DNA of 64,000 nt from Paramagnetospirillum magneticum AMB-1 (GTDB lineage: Bacteria > Pseudomonadota > Alphaproteobacteria > Rhodospirillales > Magnetospirillaceae), in assembly GCF_000009985.1 (NCBI RefSeq), contig NC_007626.1:4333943-4397942 (forward strand). The letters run 5' to 3'. Shown one piece after another: positions 32,882 to 44,451 of this stretch. A program made the position numbers and the translations under genes. Each line of letters opens with the position of its first letter. The first letter of the stretch is position 1. The notes under the pieces were generated by a model that saw nothing but the letters and a program-made list of their open reading frames with translations, was not told the origin of the DNA and made no database searches.

Positions 32882-34078
32882 ATGAATATTCATGAGTATC
32901 AGGGCAAGCAGGTGCTGGCCAAGTACGGCGTCGCCGTGCTCAAGGGCGGCGTCGCCTACACCCCCGACGAGGCGGTGCAGGTTGCCAAGGACCTGGGCGG
33001 CCCGGTGTGGGTCGTGAAGTCGCAGATCCACGCTGGTGGCCGCGGCGCCGGCCGCTTCAAGAACGACCCCAATGGCAAGGGCGGCGTCCGCGTCGCCAAG
33101 TCCGTGGAAGAGGTCAAGACCAACGTCGACCAGATGCTGGGTCAGGTTCTGATCACCAAGCAGACCGGCCCGGCCGGTAAGGAAGTCAAGCGCGTCTACA
33201 TCGAGCAGGGCTGCGACATCAAGCGCGAGCTGTACCTGTCCATGCTGGTCGACCGCGCCACCTGCCGCGTCACCATCGTCGCCTCCACCGAGGGCGGCAT
33301 GGAGATCGAGGAAGTGGCCCACAACCACCCGGAAAAGATCCTGAAGGTCGCCATCGATCCGGTCGAGGGCTTCCAGCAGTATCACGGCCGCCAGATCGCC
33401 TTCGGTCTCGGCCTCGAGGGCAAGCAGGTCAACACCTGCGTCAAGTTCGTCGGCGCGCTGTACAAGGCCTTCATGGACCTGGATTGCTCCATCGTCGAGA
33501 TCAACCCGCTGGTGGTCACCGGCGCCGGCGAGCTGATCGCTCTCGACGCCAAGGTGAACTTCGACGACAACGCGCTGTTCCGTCACAAGGACATCGAAGA
33601 GCTGCGTGACGAGTCCGAGGAAGACCCGGCCGAGCTCGAAGCCGCCCGCCACAGCCTGAACTACATCAAGCTGGACGGCCAGATCGGCTGCATGGTCAAC
33701 GGTGCCGGCCTCGCCATGGCCACCATGGACATCATCAAGCTGTACGGCGCCGAGCCGGCCAACTTCCTCGATGTCGGCGGCGGCGCCACCAAGGAGCGCG
33801 TGACCACCGCCTTCAAGCTGATCCTCTCGGATCCCAACGTCGAAGGCATCCTGGTCAACATCTTCGGCGGCATCATGCGTTGCGACGTCATCGCCGAGGG
33901 CGTTGTCGCCGCTGCCCGCGAAGTTTCGCTGAACGTCCCGCTGGTCGTTCGTCTGGAAGGCACCAACGTCGAGTTGGGCAAGAAGATCATGGCTCAGTCG
34001 GGCCTGCCGATCATTGCCGCCGACAATCTTGCCGATGCCGCCGAGAAGGTGGTGAAGGCCGTGAAGGAGGCTGCATAA
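32882..34078 (+). CDS. sucC: succinyl-CoA synthetase beta subunit
   Basis: 398 residues, ATP-grasp fold (about 1-240) plus CoA-ligase domain. MNIHEYQGKQVLAKYGV opens the protein, and IHAGGRGAGRFK (about 44-55), EINPLVVTGAGELIALDAK (about 204-222) and VNIFGGIMRCDVIAEG (about 319-334) are hallmarks. Forms the ADP/GDP-linked enzyme with SucD. SD GGGGAGCAAG upstream; sucD starts two bases later. Confidence 0.98.
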   Translation: MNIHEYQGKQVLAKYGVAVLKGGVAYTPDEAVQVAKDLGGPVWVVKSQIHAGGRGAGRFKNDPNGKGGVRVAKSVEEVKTNVDQMLGQVLITKQTGPAGKEVKRVYIEQGCDIKRELYLSMLVDRATCRVTIVASTEGGMEIEEVAHNHPEKILKVAIDPVEGFQQYHGRQIAFGLGLEGKQVNTCVKFVGALYKAFMDLDCSIVEINPLVVTGAGELIALDAKVNFDDNALFRHKDIEELRDESEEDPAELEAARHSLNYIKLDGQIGCMVNGAGLAMATMDIIKLYGAEPANFLDVGGGATKERVTTAFKLILSDPNVEGILVNIFGGIMRCDVIAEGVVAAAREVSLNVPLVVRLEGTNVELGKKIMAQSGLPIIAADNLADAAEKVVKAVKEAA

Positions 34079-34080
34079 AA

Positions 34081-34956
<876 letters not shown>

Positions 34957-34973
34957 TCCAACTAGTACCGAAT

Positions 34974-35022
34974 GGTCCGGCGCATCGCCGGAGCGCCGGA
35001 CCGCCGGTGCGTCGGACCGTTT
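34974..35022 (+). terminator. alternative hairpins between sucD and sucA
   Basis: GGTCCGGCGC (34974-34983) can pair with GCGCCGGACC (34993-35002), or its GGTCCG with CGGACC at 35013-35018, the latter followed by GTTTTAAAT. The two 3' arms compete for one 5' arm, so termination may be partial or regulated. The 176-bp gap 34957-35132 then turns AT-rich (35019-35044), which could hold a sucA promoter. Confidence 0.5.
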
Positions 35023-35132
35023 TAAATAATAATAAAAATATAGTTTGCGCCGTAGACAGAGCGGCACCCGGCGGCGCCGCCCGGCCCAAGCACGAAAGGG
35101 ACGCGGGCTAGAACCTGCGTCGAATCCCGAAC

Positions 35133-38099
35133 ATGACAAAGCAGTTCGACGAATCGTCCTTTCTGAGCGGTGGCAACGCCGTCTTCATCGCCGAGCTTTA
35201 TACCCGCTATCTGGAGGATCCGGCTTCGGTCGATTCCTCGTGGGTGTCCTTCTTCCAGGACCTGAAGGACGACGGCTCGCAGTTGGTGCAGGACTTCAAG
35301 GGCACCGCCAGCGCCAGACGCGACCTCAAGATCATCGGCGCCGTCGACCCCGAGGCCGCCGCCGCCGCCGCGGCCGCCGCCAAGAAGGGCGGCAAGGATG
35401 CCGGAAAGGGCGCCGCCGCCCCGGCCGCCGATCCCGCCGCCATCCGCCAGGGCCAGATCGACTCGATCCGCGCCCTGATGCTGATCCGCTCGTATCGCGT
35501 GCGCGGTCACCTGATGGCGCAGCTGGACCCGCTGGGCCTGTCCAAGCCCGAGCAGCATCCCGAGCTGGATTACCGCACCTACGGCTTCACCGATGCCGAT
35601 CTCGACCGCGAGATCTTCATCGACCATGTGCTGGGGCTGGAAAGCGCCTCGCTGCGGACCATCGTGCGCATCGTGCAGGAGACCTATTGCGCCAGGATCG
35701 GCGTGGAGTTCATGCACATCCAGGACCCCGATCAGAAGGCCTGGATTCAGAAGCGCATCGAGTCCATCCACAACCGCACCGACTTTACCGCGCGCGGCAA
35801 GACCGCCATCCTGGAGCGCCTGACCGAGGCCGAGGGCTTCGAGCGCTTCCTGCAGATGAAGTACACCGGCACCAAGCGCTTCGGCCTTGAGGGCGGCGAA
35901 AGCGTCATTCCGGCGCTGGAGCAGATCCTCAAGCGCGGCTCGCAGCTGGGCGTCGACGAGGTGGTGATGGGCATGGCCCACCGCGGCCGTCTCAACGTCC
36001 TGGCCAATTTCATGAAGAAGCCCTACCAGGCCATCTTCTCCGAGTTCCAGGGCAACGCCGCCAACCCGGAAGACGTTCAGGGCTCGGGCGACGTGAAGTA
36101 CCACCTGGGCACCTCGGCCGACCGGGATTTCGACGGCAAGACCGTCCACCTGTCGCTGATGCCCAACCCCTCGCACCTGGAAGTGGTCGGCCCCCTGGTG
36201 GTCGGCAAGGTGCGCGCCAAGCAGACCCAGTTCGGCGACACCGAGCGCAAGCGGGTGATGGGCATCATCCTGCACGGCGACGCCGCCTTCGCGGGTCAGG
36301 GCGTGGTGCCGGAGACCATGCTGCTGTCGCAGCTCAAGGGCTATGCCACCGGCGGCACCATGCACATCATCATCAACAACCAGATCGGCTTCACCACGGC
36401 GCCGCAGTATTCGCGCTCCGGTCCCCATTCGTCGGACGTGGCCAAGGGCTTCCAGGCTCCGGTGTTCCACGTCAACGGCGATGACCCCGAAGCCGTGGTG
36501 CACGTGGCCCGCATCGCCACCGAATACCGCCAGGAATTCGGCGCCGACGTGGTGATCGACATGGTCTGCTATCGCCGTCACGGCCACAACGAGTCGGACG
36601 AACCGGCCTTCACCCAGCCGCAGATGTACCGCAAGATCGCCTCCCACCCCACCACGCGGGCCATTTACATGGAGAAGCTGGTGGCCGAGGGGACGCTGTC
36701 GCGCTATGACGCCGACGCCATCTTCGCCAACTTCCAGGCCCGCCTCGAGCAGGACTACGAAGCGGCCAAGAGCTTCAAGGTCAACAAGGCCGACTGGCTG
36801 GAAGGCAAGTGGCAGGGCCTGGCCCAGCTGGCCGAGGAAGAAGAGTTCCGCGAGGAGAAGACCGGCGTGGCCGCCGATATCCTCAAGGAAGTCGGGCACG
36901 CGCTGGCACGCACCCCCGAGGGCTTCAACGTCAACAAGAAGATCGTCCGCCAGCTCCAGGCCAAGAAGGAGATGATGGACAAGGGCGAGGGCATCGACTG
37001 GGCCACCGCCGAGGCCCTGGCCTTCGGCACCCTGCTGATCGAGGGCAACGGTGTCCGCCTGTCGGGCCAGGATTGCGGACGCGGCACCTTCTCGCAGCGT
37101 CACTGCCGCCTGACCGACCAGGAGACCGAGGACCGCGTCGAGCCCCTCAACCACATCCGCCCCGGCAACCAGGCCTATTTCGAGGTCATGGACTCGCCGC
37201 TGTCGGAAGAGGCGGTGCTGGGCTTCGAATACGGCTATTCCCAGGCCGAGCCCAACACGCTGACCCTGTGGGAAGGCCAGTTCGGCGATTTCGCCAACGG
37301 CGCCCAGGTGATCATCGACCAGTTCATCAACTCGGGCGAGTCCAAGTGGCTGCGCATGTCGGGTCTGGTGATGCTGCTGCCCCACGGCTATGAGGGCCAG
37401 GGGCCGGAGCACTCCTCCGCCCGCTGGGAGCGCTATCTCCAGCTCTCGGGCGAGGACAACTGGCAGGTCTGCAACATCACCACGCCGGCCAACTACTTCC
37501 ACGCGCTGCGGCGTCAGCTGCGCCGCAACTTCCGCAAGCCGCTGATCATCATGACGCCGAAGAGCCTTCTGCGTCACAAGCTGTGCGTCTCCAAGCTGGA
37601 CGATCTGGTCACCGGCTCGCGCTTCCGCCGCGTGCTGCCCGAGACCGAGACCCTGGTGGCCGATGCCAAGATCCGCCGCGTGCTGCTGTGCTCGGGCAAG
37701 GTCTATTACGACCTGCTGGAAGAGCGCACCAAGCGCGGCCTCAAGGACGTGGCCATCATCCGCGTCGAGCAGCTTTATCCCTGGCCCAAGGACACCATCA
37801 AGGCCCAGCTGGCCCGCTATCCCAACGCCGAGTTGCTGTGGGTGCAGGAAGAGCCGGCCAATATGGGTCCGTGGACCTTCGTCGACCGCCGTATCGAGTT
37901 CATCTGCGAGGAACTGGATATCAAGGCGAAGAAGGCCCTGTATTGCGGTCGCCGCGCCGCCGCGTCGCCCGCCACCGGCCTGTACAAGACCCACGTGGCC
38001 GAACAGGAATGGATTACCGGCATGGCGCTGACCGGCGAGCTGGTCACCCTGCCCCAGCCGTTCCGCCGCGCTTCCAAGCTCTCCCGTCTGACCGCCTAG
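35133..38099 (+). CDS. sucA: 2-oxoglutarate dehydrogenase E1 component
   Basis: 988 residues. Decarboxylates 2-oxoglutarate with thiamine diphosphate and passes succinyl to SucB. The N-terminal SucB-docking helix SFLSGGNAVFIAELYTRY (about 8-25) is followed by an Ala/Lys/Gly-rich insert (about 70-105) that is unusual. ThDP site: MGMAHRGRLNVLANF (about 277-291) and HVNGDDPEAVVHVAR (about 445-459). Downstream motifs include DCGRGTFSQRH (about 647-657). sucB follows 18 bases later. Confidence 0.97.
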   Translation: MTKQFDESSFLSGGNAVFIAELYTRYLEDPASVDSSWVSFFQDLKDDGSQLVQDFKGTASARRDLKIIGAVDPEAAAAAAAAAKKGGKDAGKGAAAPAADPAAIRQGQIDSIRALMLIRSYRVRGHLMAQLDPLGLSKPEQHPELDYRTYGFTDADLDREIFIDHVLGLESASLRTIVRIVQETYCARIGVEFMHIQDPDQKAWIQKRIESIHNRTDFTARGKTAILERLTEAEGFERFLQMKYTGTKRFGLEGGESVIPALEQILKRGSQLGVDEVVMGMAHRGRLNVLANFMKKPYQAIFSEFQGNAANPEDVQGSGDVKYHLGTSADRDFDGKTVHLSLMPNPSHLEVVGPLVVGKVRAKQTQFGDTERKRVMGIILHGDAAFAGQGVVPETMLLSQLKGYATGGTMHIIINNQIGFTTAPQYSRSGPHSSDVAKGFQAPVFHVNGDDPEAVVHVARIATEYRQEFGADVVIDMVCYRRHGHNESDEPAFTQPQMYRKIASHPTTRAIYMEKLVAEGTLSRYDADAIFANFQARLEQDYEAAKSFKVNKADWLEGKWQGLAQLAEEEEFREEKTGVAADILKEVGHALARTPEGFNVNKKIVRQLQAKKEMMDKGEGIDWATAEALAFGTLLIEGNGVRLSGQDCGRGTFSQRHCRLTDQETEDRVEPLNHIRPGNQAYFEVMDSPLSEEAVLGFEYGYSQAEPNTLTLWEGQFGDFANGAQVIIDQFINSGESKWLRMSGLVMLLPHGYEGQGPEHSSARWERYLQLSGEDNWQVCNITTPANYFHALRRQLRRNFRKPLIIMTPKSLLRHKLCVSKLDDLVTGSRFRRVLPETETLVADAKIRRVLLCSGKVYYDLLEERTKRGLKDVAIIRVEQLYPWPKDTIKAQLARYPNAELLWVQEEPANMGPWTFVDRRIEFICEELDIKAKKALYCGRRAAASPATGLYKTHVAEQEWITGMALTGELVTLPQPFRRASKLSRLTA

Positions 38100-38117
38100 A
38101 AAGGGGAAACCACAAAA

Positions 38118-39302
<1,185 letters not shown>

Positions 39303-39316
39303 TTCCTCCGTCTCCC

Positions 39317-39416
39317 CCCTCCCCCGCTCCGGCGGGGGAGGGCCGGGGTGGGGGCTGCCCCCGCCTTGAGACCAAGCCCCCTCCCCAACCCTCCCCCGCC
39401 TGCGGCAAGGGAGGGA
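39317..39416. repeat. GC-rich hairpin repeats between sucB and lpd
   Basis: CCCTCCCCCG (39317-39326), six-base loop, CGGGGGAGGG (39333-39342), then a second CCCTCCC/GGGAGGG pair around 39389-39416. Such paired stem-loops often lie between genes of one operon. Spacer 135 bp; lpd starts at 39438. Confidence 0.5.
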
Positions 39417-39437
39417 GTCTGATCGAGGACGCAATCC

Positions 39438-40847
<1,410 letters not shown>

Positions 40848-40870
40848 TTTTTTCGTTCCCGTTGCGGAAA

Positions 40871-40895
40871 GGGCGTCCCTCGGGGCGCCCTTTTT
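40871..40895 (+). terminator. intrinsic terminator after lpd
   Basis: GGGCGTCCC (40871-40879), two-base loop, GGGGCGCCC (40882-40890), one G-U pair, then TTTTT (40891-40895). The wobble pairs on the plus-strand transcript only, as expected for the lpd direction. Confidence 0.9.
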
Positions 40896-40994
40896 GTTTT
40901 GGACGTGGAAGGAAGGAAAAGAATGCGAAGGGACTCGTCCCTTCGCGCATCCCCCCTTCTGTTTAGACCATCGCGCGCGAAATCAGAAACAGGC

Positions 40995-41081
40995 TGTCAC
41001 CCTGAGCGCCGCGAAGGGTCTTTCACGCGAGGACGCCCGCCGCTTCAGGCTGAAAGATCCTTCGCGGCGCTCAGGATGACA
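40995..41081. repeat. 31-bp inverted repeat, TGTCA-ended (family G)
   Basis: The left arm 40995-41025 begins TGTCACCCTGAGCGCC and the right arm 41051-41081 is its complement at 29 of 31 positions. The arms contain GCGAAGG and TCTTTCA and enclose 25 bases. Same ends as the repeat at 17279-17384. Lies between lpd and the merR promoter. No open frame. Confidence 0.8.
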
Positions 41082-41115
41082 ACCTGTCTCACATTTGACA
41101 CTCGGCACTTTAGCC

Positions 41116-41146
41116 TTGACCTGGAGTTGGCTCCAGGTTGTAGCAA
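41116..41146 (+). promoter_or_regulatory. MerR-type promoter and operator
   Basis: TTGACC (41116-41121), 19-base spacer, TAGCAA (41141-41146). Within it lies the dyad ACCTGGAG (41119-41126) - TTGG - CTCCAGGT (41131-41138). The overlong 19-base spacer with a centred palindrome is the hallmark of MerR-activated promoters. The MerR gene starts 20 bases after the -10. Confidence 0.85.
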
Positions 41147-41166
41147 GGAGGGGAAGGAGGCGTCCC

Positions 41167-41538
41167 ATGAAGATCGGAGACCTGGCCGCCCGCAGCGGCC
41201 TCAGCCATGACACCTTGCGCTGGTATGAAAAGATCGGCCTGTTGCCCCGTCCGCCCCGGTCATCTTCGGGGCATCGGGACTACGACCCGGCCATTCTGGC
41301 GTGGATCGAATTCCTGGGGCGCCTGAAGGTCACCGGCATGCCCATCAGCCAGATGCTGGCCTATGCCCGCCTGCGCGAGCAGGGGGAGGCCACCCTGGGC
41401 GAACGGCGGCAAATGCTCGAGGCCCACCGGCAGGTGGTGCGACAGCGCATCGCCGACCTGCAATCCAGCCTCGCCCACCTGGATGCCAAGATTCATCACT
41501 ACGCCACACTGGAGACCCGCCATGACCCAGGTCCATGA
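41167..41538 (+). CDS. MerR family regulator without cysteines
   Basis: 123 residues. HTH MKIGDLAARSGLSHDTLRWYEKIGLLPRP (about 1-29, here spanning the first helix to wing) followed by SGHRDYDPAILAWIEFLGRLK and a C-terminal coiled-coil dimerisation helix (about 75-110). There is no cysteine at all, so it cannot sense metals or redox through thiols as MerR/CueR/SoxR do; a ligand-binding or weak-acid stress role is more likely. The cognate operator is just upstream, and the CMD gene overlaps its end by 17 bases. Confidence 0.9.
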   Translation: MKIGDLAARSGLSHDTLRWYEKIGLLPRPPRSSSGHRDYDPAILAWIEFLGRLKVTGMPISQMLAYARLREQGEATLGERRQMLEAHRQVVRQRIADLQSSLAHLDAKIHHYATLETRHDPGP

Positions 41539-41923
41539 CACCCGTTACCAGCGCGGCCTTGCCGCCCTGTCAGCCATCGACGGCGAGGCCGGCGAGAAGG
41601 TCGTGGCCCAACTGGCCGATATCGCGCCGGATTTCGCCCGCTATCTGATCGAGTTCCCTTTCGGCGATATCTACAGCCGTCCCGGCCTTGACCTCAGAAG
41701 CCGCGAAATCGCCACCATCGCGGCCCTGGCCGCCCTGGGCAACGCCCAACCCCAGCTCAAGGTCCACATCACGGCGGCCCTTAATGTCGGCGTCACGCGA
41801 GACGAGATCGTCGAAATCCTCATGCAGATCGCCGTCTATGCCGGCTTTCCCGCCGCGCTGAACGCCCTCTTCGCGGCCAAGGAAGTGTTCTCGTCCCATC
41901 CGCCGTCGGGCGCGGCGCAATGA
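41522..41923 (+). CDS. carboxymuconolactone decarboxylase family protein
   Basis: 133 residues. CMD domain with FPFGDIYSRPGLDLRSRE (about 44-61) and HITAALNVGVTRDEIVEIL (about 82-100), typical of the AhpD-like fold. It lacks the AhpD CxxC redox pair, so it is probably not an alkylhydroperoxidase reductase. ATG at 41522 overlaps merR by 17 bases, so the MerR protein likely controls it. Substrate unknown. Confidence 0.85.
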   Translation: MTQVHDTRYQRGLAALSAIDGEAGEKVVAQLADIAPDFARYLIEFPFGDIYSRPGLDLRSREIATIAALAALGNAQPQLKVHITAALNVGVTRDEIVEILMQIAVYAGFPAALNALFAAKEVFSSHPPSGAAQ

Positions 41924-42370
41924 TCACGCCACCTCGCGCCCCCGTCCCCGCTCGCGCAGGAATTCGACGAAGGCCGAGTCGTAGGTCAGGATGTGGTCAC
42001 ACAGCCAGCGCTTGAGCAGGTCGACCAGTTCCTCCGCCACCAGCTCCGGCCCCGACAGCATCAGCCGGTCGATCAGCACGTCCAGTTGGAAGATCAGGTA
42101 TTCGTGGTCATAGCGATGGGCTTCGCAGTCGGGATAGCCGGCGCTTTCCATGCTGTGCTGTTCGCGGGTGAAATGCTCGCGGGTGAACAGGCAAAGATCG
42201 GCGACCGCCGAGGTCACCACGTCCGCCCCCAGCCGGGCCGCCGAGAACACCCGGTTCATCAGGGCGAACATCTCGCGGTGATCCTCGTCGTCCTGCTCTG
42301 CCTGAAGCAGAAGGTCATCGGACCACTCGATCTTCTCGTTCCCCCATGAAACAATCTCGTTCGAGGCCAT
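41924..42370 (-). CDS. bacteriohemerythrin-like oxygen-binding protein
   Basis: 148 residues. All diiron ligands are present: His in EDHREMF (about 31), HFTRE (His-xxx-Glu, about 66-70), HRYDH (about 84-88) and HILTYD (about 122-127). The fold is a four-helix bundle that binds O2 or NO, used for oxygen sensing or delivery in microaerophiles. I start at ATG 42370 (MASNEIVSWGN), with GAGG upstream; a 34-codon longer frame to 42472 looks unlike a hemerythrin. It ends one base after the CMD gene, convergent. Confidence 0.85.
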   Translation of the reverse strand: MASNEIVSWGNEKIEWSDDLLLQAEQDDEDHREMFALMNRVFSAARLGADVVTSAVADLCLFTREHFTREQHSMESAGYPDCEAHRYDHEYLIFQLDVLIDRLMLSGPELVAEELVDLLKRWLCDHILTYDSAFVEFLRERGRGREVA

Positions 42371-42480
42371 ATGACAGGTATCCTCGTCACCTGGCAGCGC
42401 CCGCACGGCGTCCCCAACGCCTAACTGTACGGTATACACCCGATGCTTGAATTGATACGAACCGAAAGTCATGGATCATT

Positions 42481-43680
42481 GTGGTGAGTAGCGCCCCCTC
42501 CCTGGGCGCCAAGGCCGTCTTTTGCCTGTGCGCGGCGGAGGTGCTGACCATGGTCGGCGTCTTCGCCTTTCCTGCCCTGCTGCCCGCCTTCGTGACCGAA
42601 TGGGGGCTATCCAATACCGAGGCGGGGTGGATTTCCGGGGTGCTGTTCGCCGGCTATACCCTGGCGGTGCCGGTGCTGACCACCCTGACCGACCGCATGG
42701 ATGCCAAGCGGGTCTATCTCTGCGGCGCGCTGGTGGCCGGGATCTCCTGCCTGCTCTACGCCGTGGCGGCGGAGGGATTCTGGTCGGCCCTGGCCTTGCG
42801 CTTCCTGGCCGGAGTGGGACTGGCGGGGACCTATATGCCCGGACTGAAGGCCCTGGTCGACCGCACCCGGGGACCCAAGCAGGCCCGGTGGATCAGCTTC
42901 TACACCGCCTCGTTCTCCCTGGGCACCAGCGGCTCGTTCATGATCATCGGCGCCGTGGCGGAACTCTGGGGCTGGAAGTCCGCCTTCGCCCTGGCCGGCG
43001 TCGCCGCCCTGGCCGCCTTCGCCCTGGTGCTGGCGCAACTGGAGAAGGCCGAGCCCATTCCGCCGGCCCAGCCGGTCAATCCCTTCGATTTCGGCCCGGT
43101 CTTTCGCAACCGCGCCGCCATGGGCTATGTGCTGGGCTATGCCGCCCATGTGTGGGAGCTGTTCGGCGCCCGCTCGTGGATGGTGGCCTTCCTCGCCTGG
43201 GTGCTGGCCTCGCAGCCGGGGGCCGGCGGGCCGTCTCCCACCACCGCCGCCACCATCGGCGCCCTGCTGGCCATGGCGTCATCCGTGATCGGGGCCGATC
43301 TGGCCATCCGCTTCGACCGCCGCCGGGTCTGCGCCCTGGCCATGGTGTCCTCGGCCCTGCTGGCGGCGGTGATCGGCTTTCTGGGCGGCCTGCCCTATGG
43401 CATCGTCGTCGGGCTGATGCTGCTCTACAACGTGCTGATCCAGATCGATTCGGCGGCCTTAACCACCGGCGCGGTGATGGCGGCCGAGCCCGAGCGGCGC
43501 GGCGCCACCATCGCCATCCACTCCCTGCTGGGCTTTGGCGCCGGATTCGTCGGCCCCCTGGCCTTCGGCATGGTGCTGGATCTGGCGGGCGGAGGAAACT
43601 CGTCCCTGGCCTGGGGTCTGGCCTTCGCATCCCTGGCGGTGGTGGTCGGACTGGGGCCGCTGGCGCTGCGGATGAAATAG
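42481..43680 (+). CDS. MFS transporter
   Basis: 399 residues from GTG, 12 hydrophobic segments. The MFS motif between helices 2 and 3 is seen as LTDRMDAKRVY (about 68-78); a second copy FDRRRVCAL lies at about 279-287. PFDFGPVFRNRAAMGYVLGY is in the middle loop. Most like uptake MFS of small anions or drugs; substrate unknown. Divergent from the hemerythrin gene across only about 110 bp. A family A-type repeat follows the stop. Confidence 0.85.
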   Translation: MVSSAPSLGAKAVFCLCAAEVLTMVGVFAFPALLPAFVTEWGLSNTEAGWISGVLFAGYTLAVPVLTTLTDRMDAKRVYLCGALVAGISCLLYAVAAEGFWSALALRFLAGVGLAGTYMPGLKALVDRTRGPKQARWISFYTASFSLGTSGSFMIIGAVAELWGWKSAFALAGVAALAAFALVLAQLEKAEPIPPAQPVNPFDFGPVFRNRAAMGYVLGYAAHVWELFGARSWMVAFLAWVLASQPGAGGPSPTTAATIGALLAMASSVIGADLAIRFDRRRVCALAMVSSALLAAVIGFLGGLPYGIVVGLMLLYNVLIQIDSAALTTGAVMAAEPERRGATIAIHSLLGFGAGFVGPLAFGMVLDLAGGGNSSLAWGLAFASLAVVVGLGPLALRMK

Positions 43681-43741
43681 GCACCGTCCATTGGCGACAA
43701 TGCAAGTGGGCTTCCGCCCACACCGGATCGGGGCGCCCCCG

Positions 43742-43793
43742 CCCCCCTCTATTTTATTCATAAAATCGAAGGGGGCTTGGGGCATCGCCCCAA
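43742..43793. repeat. REP-like palindrome after the MFS gene (family H)
   Basis: CCCCC (43742-43746), AT-rich palindrome ATTTTAT-TC-ATAAAAT, GGGGG, then TTGGGGC (43777-43783) - ATC - GCCCCAA (43787-43793). The same layout follows tyrA (52886) and the VOC gene (53835). The AT palindrome with flanking C and G runs may act as a bidirectional terminator. Confidence 0.7.
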
Positions 43794-43822
43794 ATGGGTT
43801 CGGGCGATAGCCCGACGGCCGC

Positions 43823-44065
43823 TCACATCACCCGCAAAATCATCACCCCGCCCGCGCCCGCCCGATAGACCAGCCGCCAGGGCAGACCGGGCAGCGGCAG
43901 TTCGCGGGTGCCGGGCGCCGTTCCCTCACGTCCCCGTTCGGGGAACTCGGCCAGGCAATCGGCGGAATCGGCGATCAGGCGGCCGATGCGCTTGGCCGCC
44001 TCGCCGCCCAGGCCGCCGCGCAGCCGGAACAGATCGGTGAGGGCGGCATCGGACCAGCGGATCAT
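43823..44065 (-). CDS. ParE/RelE-like toxin
   Basis: 80 residues. MIRWSDAALTDLFRLRGGLG opens a ParE-type fold; the pattern IGRLIADSADCLAEFPERGREG (about 28-49) and TRELPLPGLPWRLVYRAG (about 53-70) matches RelE/ParE superfamily plasmid-stabilisation toxins. ParE inhibits gyrase, RelE cleaves mRNA; which applies here cannot be told. The longer open frame to 44137 lacks a start with SD. One base separates it from the antitoxin stop at 44067. Confidence 0.8.
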   Translation of the reverse strand: MIRWSDAALTDLFRLRGGLGGEAAKRIGRLIADSADCLAEFPERGREGTAPGTRELPLPGLPWRLVYRAGAGGVMILRVM

Positions 44066-44066
44066 C

Positions 44067-44351
44067 TCAGCAGCTTCCGGGCGGGCCGGATTCTCCGTCG
44101 CCCCCCCAGCCCAGCAGCCAGAGCCTGACCCGGGCATGGTCGGCGGACAGGCCGGGGCGAGCGCCGAATTCGCCCTCCCCCGCCGCCGCGATCACCGCCC
44201 GGTGGGCGGCGTCCCTGTCGTCCTCGACATCGAGGAAGTGGCGCAACGCCCGGTCCAGCAGCGCCGCCGCATCACCACCCTCGACCGCCAGGCGCTGGTC
44301 CAGCCGGCGGGCGAGATCGTCGTCGAGAACCAGTTGAAGCGTCCGGGGCAT
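44067..44351 (-). CDS. antitoxin of the ParE-like module
   Basis: 94 residues. N-terminal MPRTLQLVLDDDLARRLDQRLAVEGG reads as a ribbon-helix-helix strand and helix, so it should bind DNA and repress the module. A C-terminal tail with WLLGWGGDGESG would neutralise the toxin. It precedes the toxin gene by one base, the usual antitoxin-first order on the same strand. Start at ATG 44351; the frame upstream is open but belongs to the antisense of the next gene. Confidence 0.75.
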   Translation of the reverse strand: MPRTLQLVLDDDLARRLDQRLAVEGGDAAALLDRALRHFLDVEDDRDAAHRAVIAAAGEGEFGARPGLSADHARVRLWLLGWGGDGESGPPGSC

Positions 44352-44451
44352 GTCTTTCTCCTGCAAGATGGGGAAGTCTACAGCCTCTTGTGACACCTGC
44401 CCAATAAGCATACGCTCATACTTCCGGTTGATCGCCATGGGGGGATGGGAC

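Noticed and set aside
35126..35140. tRNA-like GTCGAATCC near the sucA start
   Set aside because: No acceptor or anticodon stems can be formed around it.
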